Shown piece by piece: positions 54,160 through 63,737 of a stretch of DNA of 64,000 nt. The notes beneath the pieces were generated by a model that ran no database searches, was not told the DNA's origin, and was given only the letters and a program-made list of their open reading frames with translations. A program made the position numbers and the translations under genes. Where the stretch lies: positions 210,659 through 274,658 of the forward strand of contig NZ_FQYX01000003.1 in assembly GCF_900141935.1 (NCBI RefSeq), given 5' to 3'. The DNA is from Arenibacter nanhaiticus. Its GTDB lineage: Bacteria > Bacteroidota > Bacteroidia > Flavobacteriales > Flavobacteriaceae. Within the stretch, counting starts at the first letter, position 1. The number at the start of each line of letters is the position of its first letter.

Positions 54160-56460
54160 ATGAAAAAAAATATTTTATGCCTATTAATAGTTTTTTCCAT
54201 ACTGGGAAGCTATCAAGTCAAGGGACAGTCCATAGATGGTTCCATGCTACCGGAATACGAGCTACGTTTTCCCAATCTAGCGAGCAGTTGGGACGAGGGT
54301 ATTCCTCTAGGAAATGCTACCGTAGGTGCTTTGGTTTGGCAAAAAGAAGGAAAACTTAGAATGTCCTTGGACAGAGCAGATCTTTGGGACCTTCGACCCA
54401 TGGAAAATTTGAATTTTGAAGATTACGATTTTAATTGGGTATATGAACAATGGAAGAACAATACGTATAAAAATGTTCAGGACAAATATGATGTACCCTA
54501 CGACCATTCCCCAGCCCCTTCCAAAATTCCTGGAGGAGCGTTGGAGTTCGATGTCAGTAGCCTAGGAGAAATAGCCTCTGTAACCTTGGAACTAAAAACG
54601 GCGACCTGTGAGGTAAGATGGAAAAATGGTGTTGTATTAAAAACCTTTGTGCACGCTACGGAACCCATAGGATGGTATCGCTTTGAGAATTTAAAAAATC
54701 CTATCCCTCCTATCCTTGTGCCTCCCGCTTATGTTACTGCTAAAGAATCAGGAGCTGAGGACCCGGTAACCGGACAGGATCTTCGAAGATTGGAATACGA
54801 AGCTGGAAAAGTTACCCAAAAAGGAAATACTATTACCTATAACCAAAAGGGATGGAAGGAATTTAATTTTCAAGTATATACCAAATGGGAAGAAGGAGCA
54901 GACTATCTTGAAGGAAGTTGGAGTATTAGTTCGCAAAAAACAGCCGAGGAAATAGTTACACCCGCAGAAGAAGTCCTTGCCGCTTCTTCTTCAAAGGGAA
55001 TGGAGAATTCTAAAGGGAGTCATATTTCTTGGTGGAATAACTTTTGGAAACAATCTAGCGTTAGTATTCCCGATCCCATTTTACAAAATCAATGGTATAT
55101 GGAAATGTACAAATTAGGATCTGCCGCTAGAAAGGGAGCGCCACCAATTTCTTTACAAAGCGTATGGACGGCCGACAATGGGAAATTACCACCATGGAAG
55201 GGCGACTTTCATCACGACCTAAATACCCAGTTAAGTTATTGGCCTACCTATTCTGGAAACCATTTGGAACTGGAAGAAGGTTTTATAGACTGGTTGCTAA
55301 AATATAAATCGACCTTTAAAAAATACACTAAAGATTATTACGGTACTAGCGGTTTAAATGTGCCTGGAGTAACAACTTTGACCGGAGACCCTATGGGAGG
55401 GTGGATTCAGTACTCTTTTGGTCCAACGGTTGGGGCTTGGCTAGGGCAACACCTTTACTTGCACTGGCGGTATAGTATGGATAGGGAGTTTCTTAAAAAC
55501 CATGCTTATCCTTGGATAAAAGAAGTAGCCCAACATTTTAATGAGTTATCGGTTATAGGAACTGATGGCAAGCGAAAACTACCTATTAGTTCTAGTCCAG
55601 AAGTACATAATAATTCCCGCGATGCCTGGTTTGAAAAGACCACTAATTTTGATCTCGCTTTGGTAAGGTGGACCTATGCCCATGCTGCTGAATTGGCTTT
55701 GGAACTAGGCTACAAGAAAGAGGCTAGGCAGTGGAAAAATATTTTAAAGAAATGGCCCGATTTTGCTGTTGACGAGAGTGGTCTTATGTTAACACCAGAT
55801 GCTCAGTTTGACCAATCGCACCGTCACTTTTCCCATCTAATGGCTATCCATCCCTTGGGGCTTATTGATGTTTCCAAAGGGGAGGCCGATAAAGGTATCA
55901 TAGATAAAACTATCAGGAATTTAGAAAAAACGGGCTCTAGTGCCTGGACCGGATATTCTTTTAGTTGGCTTGGAAACATTAAGGCTAGGGCTTTTGATGG
56001 GGAAGGTGCCGCAAAAGCCCTAACGGACTTTGCAACCTCCTTTGTGCTTCCCAACAGTTTCCACGCAAACGGGGATCAGTCTGGGACAGGGAAGTCTAAT
56101 TTTACATACAGACCATTTACCTTGGAAGGTAACTTTGCGTTTGCTGCGGGAATTCAAGAAATGTTGCTCCAAAGTCATACGGGAACAGTACATATTTTTC
56201 CGGCTGTCCCTTCCCATTGGGAGACTGTTGGTTTTAGAAAATTACGGACCGAGGGAGCGTTCTTGGTGTCTGCCAAGAAAGAAGCAGGACAAATGAAAAC
56301 AGTGAAGATAACTGCCGAAAAAGGAGGGGAATTGCGGTTAAAGAACCCCTTTAAAACCAAAGACATAAATATTCATGGCAACAAACTCAAATGGCAAGAT
56401 GATATCCTAATATGGAACTCGAACCCGGGAGAGATTTTAGAACTTAGCCTTTATAAATAA
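54160..56460 (+). CDS. GH95-like glycosidase (alpha-L-fucosidase / alpha-L-galactosidase type)
   Basis: A 766-residue exported enzyme (signal about 4-22). The N-terminal sandwich starts LRFPNLASSWDEGIPLGNATVGALVW; the helical (alpha/alpha)6 barrel shows SLQSVWTADNGKLPPWKGDFHHDLN (331-355), the SPE site with Glu481, DQSHRHFSHLMAIHPLG (551-567), and the ending GNFAFAAGIQEMLLQSH (657-673). Where GH95 fucosidases have N-x-N (about 353-355) and IDGN, this has D-x-N (Asp353, Asn355) and LEGN (Glu656). These are differences at probable catalytic residues, judged from memory of AfcA. Substrate may be a modified fucose or L-galactose. It ends in a hairpin terminator. Confidence 0.75.
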   Translation: MKKNILCLLIVFSILGSYQVKGQSIDGSMLPEYELRFPNLASSWDEGIPLGNATVGALVWQKEGKLRMSLDRADLWDLRPMENLNFEDYDFNWVYEQWKNNTYKNVQDKYDVPYDHSPAPSKIPGGALEFDVSSLGEIASVTLELKTATCEVRWKNGVVLKTFVHATEPIGWYRFENLKNPIPPILVPPAYVTAKESGAEDPVTGQDLRRLEYEAGKVTQKGNTITYNQKGWKEFNFQVYTKWEEGADYLEGSWSISSQKTAEEIVTPAEEVLAASSSKGMENSKGSHISWWNNFWKQSSVSIPDPILQNQWYMEMYKLGSAARKGAPPISLQSVWTADNGKLPPWKGDFHHDLNTQLSYWPTYSGNHLELEEGFIDWLLKYKSTFKKYTKDYYGTSGLNVPGVTTLTGDPMGGWIQYSFGPTVGAWLGQHLYLHWRYSMDREFLKNHAYPWIKEVAQHFNELSVIGTDGKRKLPISSSPEVHNNSRDAWFEKTTNFDLALVRWTYAHAAELALELGYKKEARQWKNILKKWPDFAVDESGLMLTPDAQFDQSHRHFSHLMAIHPLGLIDVSKGEADKGIIDKTIRNLEKTGSSAWTGYSFSWLGNIKARAFDGEGAAKALTDFATSFVLPNSFHANGDQSGTGKSNFTYRPFTLEGNFAFAAGIQEMLLQSHTGTVHIFPAVPSHWETVGFRKLRTEGAFLVSAKKEAGQMKTVKITAEKGGELRLKNPFKTKDINIHGNKLKWQDDILIWNSNPGEILELSLYK

Positions 56461-56472
56461 AGGCACTTTTAA

Positions 56473-56506
56473 AAACGGTCTTATTTGTAGACGAATTAGA
56501 CCGTTT
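56473..56506 (+). terminator. Hairpin terminator after the GH95-like gene
   Basis: AAACGGTCT (56473-56481) pairs with AGACCGTTT (56498-56506), 9 bp, loop of 16 nt, then ATTGAATAC. It lies just after the stop and before a 300-bp spacer. A weak T-tail follows the stem, so some readthrough into the phosphoesterase genes is likely. The rest of 56461-56809 has no gene. Confidence 0.6.
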
Positions 56507-56809
56507 ATTGAATACTAATACGAGAAAGCAGTAAGGTAAGAATTGGAATTGATGTCATAATTCAAAAAGTTCATCAGATTGTTTTCTTTTAATAACAGAT
56601 GCTTTAGCGAACAAAAGTGCTATGGACTGCTAGAAGGATAATTGTTAAAGACCAATTCTCAAGAAAGAAAAAAAATAATAACGATATGAGGGGATTTCCT
56701 CGGTGGGAATAAAATCAAAGAGTAACAAGCTAGTTTAGTTTGTAAGGCTTAATGCTAGCGCTGAAAGTATTTAAGCCTTTCCTAAATTAAAGTAAAACTA
56801 TTATAGAAT

Positions 56810-57802
56810 ATGAGAAGTACATCTAAAGGAAGACGGCAGTTTATAAATAATTTAGGCATGGGTATTGTTGCCGTGGGGATGTCTAATACAAGTTCTTTTG
56901 CCTTTAGCCCAAAGTCAAAAGCTTTAAAAAAACGAAGTGTTGAGGTTGGTTTTATAACCGATCTGCATCATGGCTATTGTGCGGATGCACAAGAACGTTT
57001 GGAGGTTTTTATAAAAGAGGCTTCTTCCCGAAAACTGGATTTTATAATACAAGGTGGCGATTTTTGTCACCCCATAGCCGAGGCCCAGGAATGTATGGAT
57101 CTTTGGAATTCCTATCAGGGAGAAAAGTACCATGTGTTGGGAAACCATGATATGGATAAGGGAAGTAAAAAGGAGGCGATGGATTTCTTTGGAATGGAAA
57201 GTAATTACTACTCCTTTGATAAGGGCGATTTTCATTTTGTTGTTCTAGATGGTAATTATATTTCAAAGGATGGGAAATACGTGGATTATGGGCATGCAAA
57301 CTTTTATATTGAACAAGCCAATCGTAGTTTGGTGAACCCGGAACAAATAGAATGGTTACGTCAAGATTTGGAAAAAACGAACAAGCAAACTATTATTTTT
57401 TCGCATCAGGCCTTTGACGAAATTTGGGACGGCTGGTCTTCGCCAAGTCGCTTTGCAGTTCGGAAAGTGATCGATGATGCCAATAACAGTACCGGTTTTC
57501 AAAAGGTAATTGGGTGTTTCTGCGGGCATCATCACGTAGACGACCATAGTTACATCAATAAGGTTCATTATTTTCAGATGAACAGTGCCTCCTATTATTA
57601 TGTAGGAGAGGGTTATGGTTCCGATGGCAGTAGGGCCACGTATAAGGATGCTATTTTTGCCTTTATCACCCTAGATCCCTCTGGAGAAATTACCATCGAA
57701 GGAAAGAAAAGCTCCTTTAAAGAACCAACGCCATCACAGAAGAACCATCCAGATGCGCCACGTCTTTCTGCCTCGATAAGTGATAGAAAGGTAAGCTTTT
57801 AG
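56810..57802 (+). CDS. Exported calcineurin-like metallophosphoesterase with Tat-like signal
   Basis: A 330-residue protein. The N-terminus (GRRQFINNLGMGIVAVGM, about 6-24) looks like a twin-Arg export signal. It has the metallophosphoesterase motifs in order: D-L-H (FITDLHHG, 50s), GGDFC (about 82-86), GNHD (about 106-109), SHQAF and GHHHVDD near 240. It cleaves a phosphomono- or diester, with two metal ions. It is the first of three phosphoesterase-type genes in a row. The substrate is not clear; phosphodiesters on glycans or nucleotides are possible. Confidence 0.88.
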   Translation: MRSTSKGRRQFINNLGMGIVAVGMSNTSSFAFSPKSKALKKRSVEVGFITDLHHGYCADAQERLEVFIKEASSRKLDFIIQGGDFCHPIAEAQECMDLWNSYQGEKYHVLGNHDMDKGSKKEAMDFFGMESNYYSFDKGDFHFVVLDGNYISKDGKYVDYGHANFYIEQANRSLVNPEQIEWLRQDLEKTNKQTIIFSHQAFDEIWDGWSSPSRFAVRKVIDDANNSTGFQKVIGCFCGHHHVDDHSYINKVHYFQMNSASYYYVGEGYGSDGSRATYKDAIFAFITLDPSGEITIEGKKSSFKEPTPSQKNHPDAPRLSASISDRKVSF

Positions 57803-57882
57803 GGATTATATGGATAGGTTGAAGTTTTCGTTAAATTGGAATAAGAGTTAACAGAAGATAATAAATGTTTAAAATAAATTAC

Positions 57883-60354
57883 ATGAAGATTAAATTAGTA
57901 GCTATAGGGATGCTCCTTTTCGGGAGTAACTTTTTTGGTTACGGACAGTTAAAAGGCAAGGTTTTTCTGGATCAAAATAAGAATGGTATTAAAGAGTCTA
58001 AAGAAAAAGGGGTGGAAAACGCGGTGGTTTCCGATGGTTATCATGTGGTGCGCACCGATGAGCAAGGGAATTTTGAATTGCCCGGATGGGAGAAGCAAAG
58101 ATTTGTAACTATTTACCCTAATGGCAGTTTTAACCCGGAAAAACGGTTTGTTCCAATTACTTCCAAGCTTAAGTCCTATGATTTCCCCGTACAAACTAAA
58201 AAACAAAAGGAAGAGGTTAACTTTGTGCAGATTTCAGATACCGAAACCTTTGAATACGGTGATTGGGTCGATAACCTGAAAAAGTACATTAAGGTACATA
58301 AGCCAGATTTTGTAGTTCATACCGGGGATATCTGTTATAAGGCAGGCATGGAGTGGCATGCAGATAACTTAACGGAAAAAGAATTGGGCGTGCCTATTTA
58401 CTATTGTCTTGGTAACCACGACTTGGTTAAAGGCGATTATGGGGAGCAGTTTTTTGAAGAGAAATTTGGTCCTGCTTGGTATGCTGTAGAAGAAGGGAAT
58501 ACCTTATTTGTAATTACCCCAATGATGGGAGGCGATTTTCCTCCTGGATTTAACCATGAGGATATTGGGGGATGGTTGCAAAACCTCCTGAAAGCGTATG
58601 ACAAGGAGCAACCCAAAATATTTTTTAACCATGACCTGTTGACCGATGGGGAAAGTTTTGTTTTTAAGAAGAACGACAACGAATCTATAGTTCTGGAGGA
58701 TTACAATTTAAAATCTTGGTTGTATGGTCATTGGCATATTAATATGGTAAAAACTCATGGGAAATCTGGAGTAGTGTCCTATAGCACGGCTACCTTGGCA
58801 AAGGGCGGAATCGACCATTCTCCCTCTAGTTTTAGGGCAATAAAAGTAGATAAGGAAGGGAATACCAAGTCACAATTAATTTGGAGTCATCTAGAAAGAG
58901 AAATTCAAATTGTGAGTCCACAAAAAAATGAACTTACATTAAATAACCAGGGAGAAATAGAGGTTTCTGTGAATGTATATGATAGTGGTTCTGTAGTGGA
59001 TAGCGTTCGTTATAGTATTTGGGGTAAAGAAGGGTTTAATTGGGAATCCTCCCGTGATACGTCCAAATGGAATGAAATGGTCAAAACATCAGATTGGAAT
59101 TGGCGTGCAAAAGTTACCCCTACTGCTGAAAAAGACCTTTTGTTGGTGGTAGATGCTTATTTACGCAGTGGAGAAGTACTTCATAGAAAGGAAACATTTA
59201 GTTTGGAAGATAGAAAGGATAGGGGGACGCCTAAAGATAAATGGTCGAATTTAGCGGGGAACAAGGAGCATCATCCAGTGGTCGATAGCAAACAGCAAGC
59301 GCCCTATACCATGGAATGGACTGCAAATGTGGGTAGCAATATCTATATGAGTTCTCCGGTAATTAAGGATAATTATGTATTAACGGCAGGGTTTGATGAT
59401 AGCAATGCAGAAAACTGCTTTATTGTTTGTTGGGATGTTGGCGCTGGCAGGGAGCTCTGGCGGTATAAGACAAAAAACGGTGTTAAGAACCAAATGGTCA
59501 TCGCCCAAGATAAGGTGATAGCCACCGACATGATCGGGCATACGTATGCCATAGATATCGCTTCGGGAAAACTGGTTTGGGATACCGATTTAAAATACAA
59601 TAGAGCTCCTGGGTTTATTACCGGTTTGGTAACCGATGGAAAAATTGTATATACCGGATTTTCCGAATCACTCTCGGCCATAGAAGTGAATACAGGAAGG
59701 GTTTTATGGCAAAATAAGGCTTGGAAAGGAGGCGAAGGAACTACCCCTACGATGACTATTGCCGATGATGTTCTTTTGGCATCCCGTCATTGGGGTGCTA
59801 TCTATGCCCACGATAGGTTTACCGGAGAATTGCTATGGTCTAGGAATGATGATGGTCTACGTTTTAGAGATGGAGTTTTGAGCTATAAGGACAAGTACCT
59901 CTGGGTTGCCGAACAGGACAAATTACATCAACTGGATCTAAAAACAGGAAAGACAGTCTATAGTTTTATTACAGGAATGCAGCATACCGGAACTTCGGCT
60001 CCGATTGTTCTACAAGATAGGGTGATTATTTCAGGATCTCATCCCGGTGTAGCATCTTTTGATCTGAAAACAGGAAAGAAACAATGGGAATTCCAGGTAG
60101 ATCCCGCCTTGTTTTACACACCTTCGTATTTTTCTGATCAACAACAGAGTTTGGAAACTACCCCCATCTTAGTTGGTGATAACCTGATTTTTGGTGCTAT
60201 GGATGGGAAGGTATATGTTGTGAATGCGGACACTGGAAGCTTGGTGTGGAAAACGGCCTTGGGGGCTCCTTTAATTACCTCTGCAGCAATAAGTGCCGAC
60301 GGTTTTTTTATATGTGATTTTGCAGGGAATATTTACTTTTTTAAAACTAGTTAA
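57883..60354 (+). CDS. Metallophosphoesterase fused to a PQQ-type beta-propeller
   Basis: An 823-residue exported protein; I choose the ATG at 57883 (MKIKLVAIGMLLF) over the one at 57865, because it starts the signal peptide. After an SdrD/calcineurin N-terminal beta domain (KGKVFLDQNKNGIKESKE) comes the phosphoesterase: DTETFEYGDW, VVHTGDI, LGNHDLV, FFNHDLL and YGHWHIN (about 110-300). The C-terminal 350 residues form a PQQ-like propeller (repeats such as GRELWRYKTKNG, GKLVWDTDL, GRVLWQNK, GKKQWEF). Propellers may bind carbohydrate or protein or be redox inert. The fusion is unusual. The next gene follows 2 nt later. Confidence 0.85.
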   Translation: MKIKLVAIGMLLFGSNFFGYGQLKGKVFLDQNKNGIKESKEKGVENAVVSDGYHVVRTDEQGNFELPGWEKQRFVTIYPNGSFNPEKRFVPITSKLKSYDFPVQTKKQKEEVNFVQISDTETFEYGDWVDNLKKYIKVHKPDFVVHTGDICYKAGMEWHADNLTEKELGVPIYYCLGNHDLVKGDYGEQFFEEKFGPAWYAVEEGNTLFVITPMMGGDFPPGFNHEDIGGWLQNLLKAYDKEQPKIFFNHDLLTDGESFVFKKNDNESIVLEDYNLKSWLYGHWHINMVKTHGKSGVVSYSTATLAKGGIDHSPSSFRAIKVDKEGNTKSQLIWSHLEREIQIVSPQKNELTLNNQGEIEVSVNVYDSGSVVDSVRYSIWGKEGFNWESSRDTSKWNEMVKTSDWNWRAKVTPTAEKDLLLVVDAYLRSGEVLHRKETFSLEDRKDRGTPKDKWSNLAGNKEHHPVVDSKQQAPYTMEWTANVGSNIYMSSPVIKDNYVLTAGFDDSNAENCFIVCWDVGAGRELWRYKTKNGVKNQMVIAQDKVIATDMIGHTYAIDIASGKLVWDTDLKYNRAPGFITGLVTDGKIVYTGFSESLSAIEVNTGRVLWQNKAWKGGEGTTPTMTIADDVLLASRHWGAIYAHDRFTGELLWSRNDDGLRFRDGVLSYKDKYLWVAEQDKLHQLDLKTGKTVYSFITGMQHTGTSAPIVLQDRVIISGSHPGVASFDLKTGKKQWEFQVDPALFYTPSYFSDQQQSLETTPILVGDNLIFGAMDGKVYVVNADTGSLVWKTALGAPLITSAAISADGFFICDFAGNIYFFKTS

Positions 60355-60356
60355 GG

Positions 60357-61886
60357 ATGAAAAAAATGTTTCATAAAATATGCTTTTTTATTTTTATAAT
60401 ACAAGGCATATGGACTTTTGCGCAATCACATCATACCATAGATTTTGAAAATATGGAAGGAATTGTGGTAACGGATGGTATCATCGGAAAGGCTTTCGAT
60501 TTGGGAGATGTGGCCAGACGTTATGCTATTGACGTTCCTAATCCAATGTACGAGCAAACCAATTTTACCGTTACCGTTTGGGTAAAAGCTATGGAGGAAG
60601 GTAGATCGGCCTACACCATAGTTTCCTCTTTAAAGGAAACAGATATGGGATATGATGGTTGGAAATTAGGGATACAGGCCAATGGAGCCTGGAATTTTGT
60701 GATTATAAGTGACGAAAAACAATTCACTTATAATCCAACCCCAGAACGACAATCTATTCGAGATGGGAAATGGCATTTATTGGCAGTAAGCTATGACATT
60801 ACCAGTCAGGATCTGTCCTTCTATTATGATGGACTTCCATTAGCCATTTATAATGCCCCTGGTTTAGAAAGTGCGAACTTAGGAGAAAAGGTGGTGATTG
60901 GGAATGCGATCGATACTAAAAAACCATACAAGAGTGAACAGTGGGAATCCTTTTACGGGGCTATTGATGACATTGGCTTTTCGAACATTGCGATGGACCC
61001 AAGGGAAATCAGTAAAATGTATAGCAGAGTAACAGGAAAGGAGCAGACAGAAATTGATGCTCCCTTAGCGGATCTCACCCTAACAAGCTTTAATATTTGG
61101 CATGGGGGTAACGAGTCTGGTAAGGAAGCAGGGTTTAATAGAATAATGCAACTGCTCAAGGAAAGCAATTCAGATGTATTTGCATTAGTAGAGACCTATG
61201 GATCCGGCGAAAAAATAGCAGACGGTTTAGGGTACTATTTGTATCTTATAAGCTCCAATCTCTCCATTATAAGTCGGTACCCTATAGTCGATACACATTT
61301 GGTTTATAATTCCTTTAACAGCGGAGGGGCTACCATAGCCCTTCCGAATGGAAAACATATTAATATATTTAATGTTTGGCTGCACTATTTACCTGACTAT
61401 TGGTCGGGTTTTATGAAAGATGAAAAATGGAATGTTAAAGATTTTTTAGTAGAAGAAAATAAGACCAGAGGGAAAGAAATTCAGAACATCCTTTCTGAGA
61501 TCACTCCTTTTTTAAATAATAGCGATAAGGTTCCAGTTCTTTTATCCGGGGATTTTAACAGTGGCTCCCATTTAGATTGGACCAAAGAGAACAAGGAAGC
61601 CCATAATGGATATGTAGTTCCATGGCCAGCCAGCTTAGCCATGGAAGCTAATGGCTTTAAAGATGCGTGGCGGGTGCTGTACCCTAAAGTTAAGGCCCAT
61701 CCCGGTATTACGTGGTCTCCTTTATATACATCGGATACTTATATCAAAGATAGAATTGACTTTGTATACTACAAGGGATTGAAATTAAAACCCGTAAAAG
61801 CAAGGCTTATCGAGGATCATGCTTTGCAGTTTCCCTCGGATCATGCGGGTGTTACCGTAGAATTTAAACTGTTAGATGATTTTTAA
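60357..61886 (+). CDS. LamG-like domain plus endonuclease/exonuclease/phosphatase (EEP) domain
   Basis: A 509-residue exported protein, signal at about 4-22. A concanavalin-like LamG domain (about 30-225) is followed by an EEP domain (about 240-505) with the marks TSFNIWHGG, FALVETYG (Glu), LLSGDFNSG (Asp-Asn), and DRIDFVYY and SDHAGV at the end. EEP enzymes hydrolyse phosphodiesters (DNA, phospholipids or phosphoglycans). The LamG domain suggests carbohydrate binding. It is the intact counterpart of the broken EEP gene at 19361-19624. Confidence 0.88.
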   Translation: MKKMFHKICFFIFIIQGIWTFAQSHHTIDFENMEGIVVTDGIIGKAFDLGDVARRYAIDVPNPMYEQTNFTVTVWVKAMEEGRSAYTIVSSLKETDMGYDGWKLGIQANGAWNFVIISDEKQFTYNPTPERQSIRDGKWHLLAVSYDITSQDLSFYYDGLPLAIYNAPGLESANLGEKVVIGNAIDTKKPYKSEQWESFYGAIDDIGFSNIAMDPREISKMYSRVTGKEQTEIDAPLADLTLTSFNIWHGGNESGKEAGFNRIMQLLKESNSDVFALVETYGSGEKIADGLGYYLYLISSNLSIISRYPIVDTHLVYNSFNSGGATIALPNGKHINIFNVWLHYLPDYWSGFMKDEKWNVKDFLVEENKTRGKEIQNILSEITPFLNNSDKVPVLLSGDFNSGSHLDWTKENKEAHNGYVVPWPASLAMEANGFKDAWRVLYPKVKAHPGITWSPLYTSDTYIKDRIDFVYYKGLKLKPVKARLIEDHALQFPSDHAGVTVEFKLLDDF

Positions 61887-61971
61887 CAATAGGTAAAAAA
61901 TGATGTCAGACTAAGGGCATAATATCTGCTTAGTTTGTTATAGATTTAATAAAAATTAAAGGAAGGTTTCC

Positions 61972-63624
61972 ATGAAAAATATATGTTTGACGAGCTTGAT
62001 GTTTCTTTTTCTAACAGTTAGCGTTTATTCCCAAATATGGATTGTTGATCCGTTGGAAGCGCTGTACCCGGATCGCAATAACGAGAAATCTTGGAGTCGG
62101 CATTGGTCGGCAGATTTTATTATGCAAACCGATGTAGCCGCCCACCTGCTTGTAAAAACACCAAAAAACTCCCCATTTACTATAACCGCAGAGATAGACG
62201 GGCGTTCTTTGGCAGACGGATCTTTTTTTGAATTGATAGACGTTCCGGTAGAACAAAATACAGGCCTCGATAGCCGTACCGAACTATATACGGGAGCGCC
62301 CAATCCCTTTGTTATAAGAAAAGCACCCTTTAAGATTTATGAGGTAATAAAGCCTGTAGACAAATCAATTTTTATAAGTGACGGAAACTATCGGGCCTTT
62401 AGGTTTGTCTTGCCTGAAGCATACAAATCTCCCGGTGAAACAACTATTAAATTTACAGTAACCAGTCAAGAGACTACTTATGTAGGGGAGTTTAAACCAC
62501 GTATTCATGCGATCGATATTCCTTCGGCTTCGAAAAGTGAATTTTTCTATACAAATTGGTTCAATCTATCCAAAATGGAATATCATCACGGTGTCGTAAG
62601 ATGGACGGAAGCCTGGTTTGAGATGCTTGACAAATACGCTAGTTTGATGTCTAAAGGGCGGCAAAATGCCATCCTGATCCCCGCTGAATTGATATATGTA
62701 GAAAAGGGGGAGATTAAACTGGCAGCAGATAAAATGTGGCGGTTTCTTCAGGTTTTTCAAAGACATGGATTTCGTTTCTTTGAAGCACCACATCTGATGA
62801 ATAGGGGCCCCAATGACGATTGGGGGGATGCAGAACTAAAAGTGGCCCTAAGCGGTAAGCGGTATTATACGGAAGGAGGAAAAAAGGATGTGCAAAAGAT
62901 TATAACGCTTTTACGGGATTTTGCGGTTAAACACAATATAGTAGATAACTGGCTACAGCATATCTCCGATGAACCTACAGCAGTAAATGCAGCTTGTTAC
63001 AGAGACATTGCCGATCAGGTGAAAGAGCTGTTTCCTGAAGCCTTGATTATGGAAGCGACCAACGACCGGGATAACTTGGCAGGAGCCATAGACATTTGGT
63101 GTCCTATTATCAATGATTTTCAGGAAAACGAAGCTTTTTTCAGGAACAGAGAGCAGAAAGGTGAGCAGATTTTTGTCTATACTTGTTTGATACCCGGAGG
63201 GCAATGGCTTAACCGAACCTTGGATATGGAGAAATTGCGTCAGGTTTATTTCGGTTGGGGAGCTGCTCGTTATAATACGGACGGGTATCTTCATTGGGGA
63301 TTAAATCAATATCAGGCAGATCCTTACCAAACCAGTGCGGTAAAACACCCCTCTCCTGGAGCTGGCCCTAACAATTACCTTCCGGCGGGAGATACCCATA
63401 TTATTTATCCCGGTAAAAACGGTCCTTTGTCTTCCCTGCGCTTTGAAGCTCATAGGGGTGGTATTGAAGATTATGAATTATTGCAACTACTTAAAATAAA
63501 AGATGAAAAGCGTTATGAGGAATTGATTGCTCGCTTATTTCGGACTTACACCGATTATAATTTAAGCATTCAGGACTATAGGGCGGTAAAAAGAGAGCTG
63601 TTAGAAACTTTGAAAAATGATTAA
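61972..63624 (+). CDS. DUF4091 (GH123-like) exported glycoside hydrolase
   Basis: A 550-residue protein with a signal peptide (MFLFLTVSVYSQ). The C-terminal part (about 210-540) is the DUF4091/GH123-type TIM barrel. It has an Asp-Glu pair at HISDEPT (Asp333-Glu334), the hallmark of substrate-assisted beta-N-acetylgalactosaminidases of GH123, and GAARYNTDGYLHWGLNQY near 430. The N-terminal half is a beta sandwich. If it is GH123, it would release GalNAc, matching GH89 in attacking amino sugars. It is the last gene of the plus-strand run; beyond it lies an insertion sequence. Confidence 0.8.
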   Translation: MKNICLTSLMFLFLTVSVYSQIWIVDPLEALYPDRNNEKSWSRHWSADFIMQTDVAAHLLVKTPKNSPFTITAEIDGRSLADGSFFELIDVPVEQNTGLDSRTELYTGAPNPFVIRKAPFKIYEVIKPVDKSIFISDGNYRAFRFVLPEAYKSPGETTIKFTVTSQETTYVGEFKPRIHAIDIPSASKSEFFYTNWFNLSKMEYHHGVVRWTEAWFEMLDKYASLMSKGRQNAILIPAELIYVEKGEIKLAADKMWRFLQVFQRHGFRFFEAPHLMNRGPNDDWGDAELKVALSGKRYYTEGGKKDVQKIITLLRDFAVKHNIVDNWLQHISDEPTAVNAACYRDIADQVKELFPEALIMEATNDRDNLAGAIDIWCPIINDFQENEAFFRNREQKGEQIFVYTCLIPGGQWLNRTLDMEKLRQVYFGWGAARYNTDGYLHWGLNQYQADPYQTSAVKHPSPGAGPNNYLPAGDTHIIYPGKNGPLSSLRFEAHRGGIEDYELLQLLKIKDEKRYEELIARLFRTYTDYNLSIQDYRAVKRELLETLKND

Positions 63625-63673
63625 GTACAGGATAGTACATATTTAGATTGATTTGAAGTAACCACGATAAAAT

Positions 63674-63736
63674 CTGACAGTTAAGAATTATATTTAAAGA
63701 GTCAAAACAACAAATATTAATCCTTAAAACTGTCAG
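63674..63736. repeat. Inverted repeat near the left end of the IS481-like element
   Basis: CTGACAGTT..AAG (63674-63685) is repeated in inverse as CTTAAAACTGTCAG (63723-63736), just before the transposase start. It may be the terminal inverted repeat or a regulatory hairpin of the element. The right end of the element is outside the window. Confidence 0.5.
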
Positions 63737-63737
63737 A

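Noticed and set aside
57865..57882. Earlier ATG for the metallophosphoesterase-propeller gene
   Set aside because: It would add six residues in front of a clear signal peptide; the ATG at 57883 is the better start.
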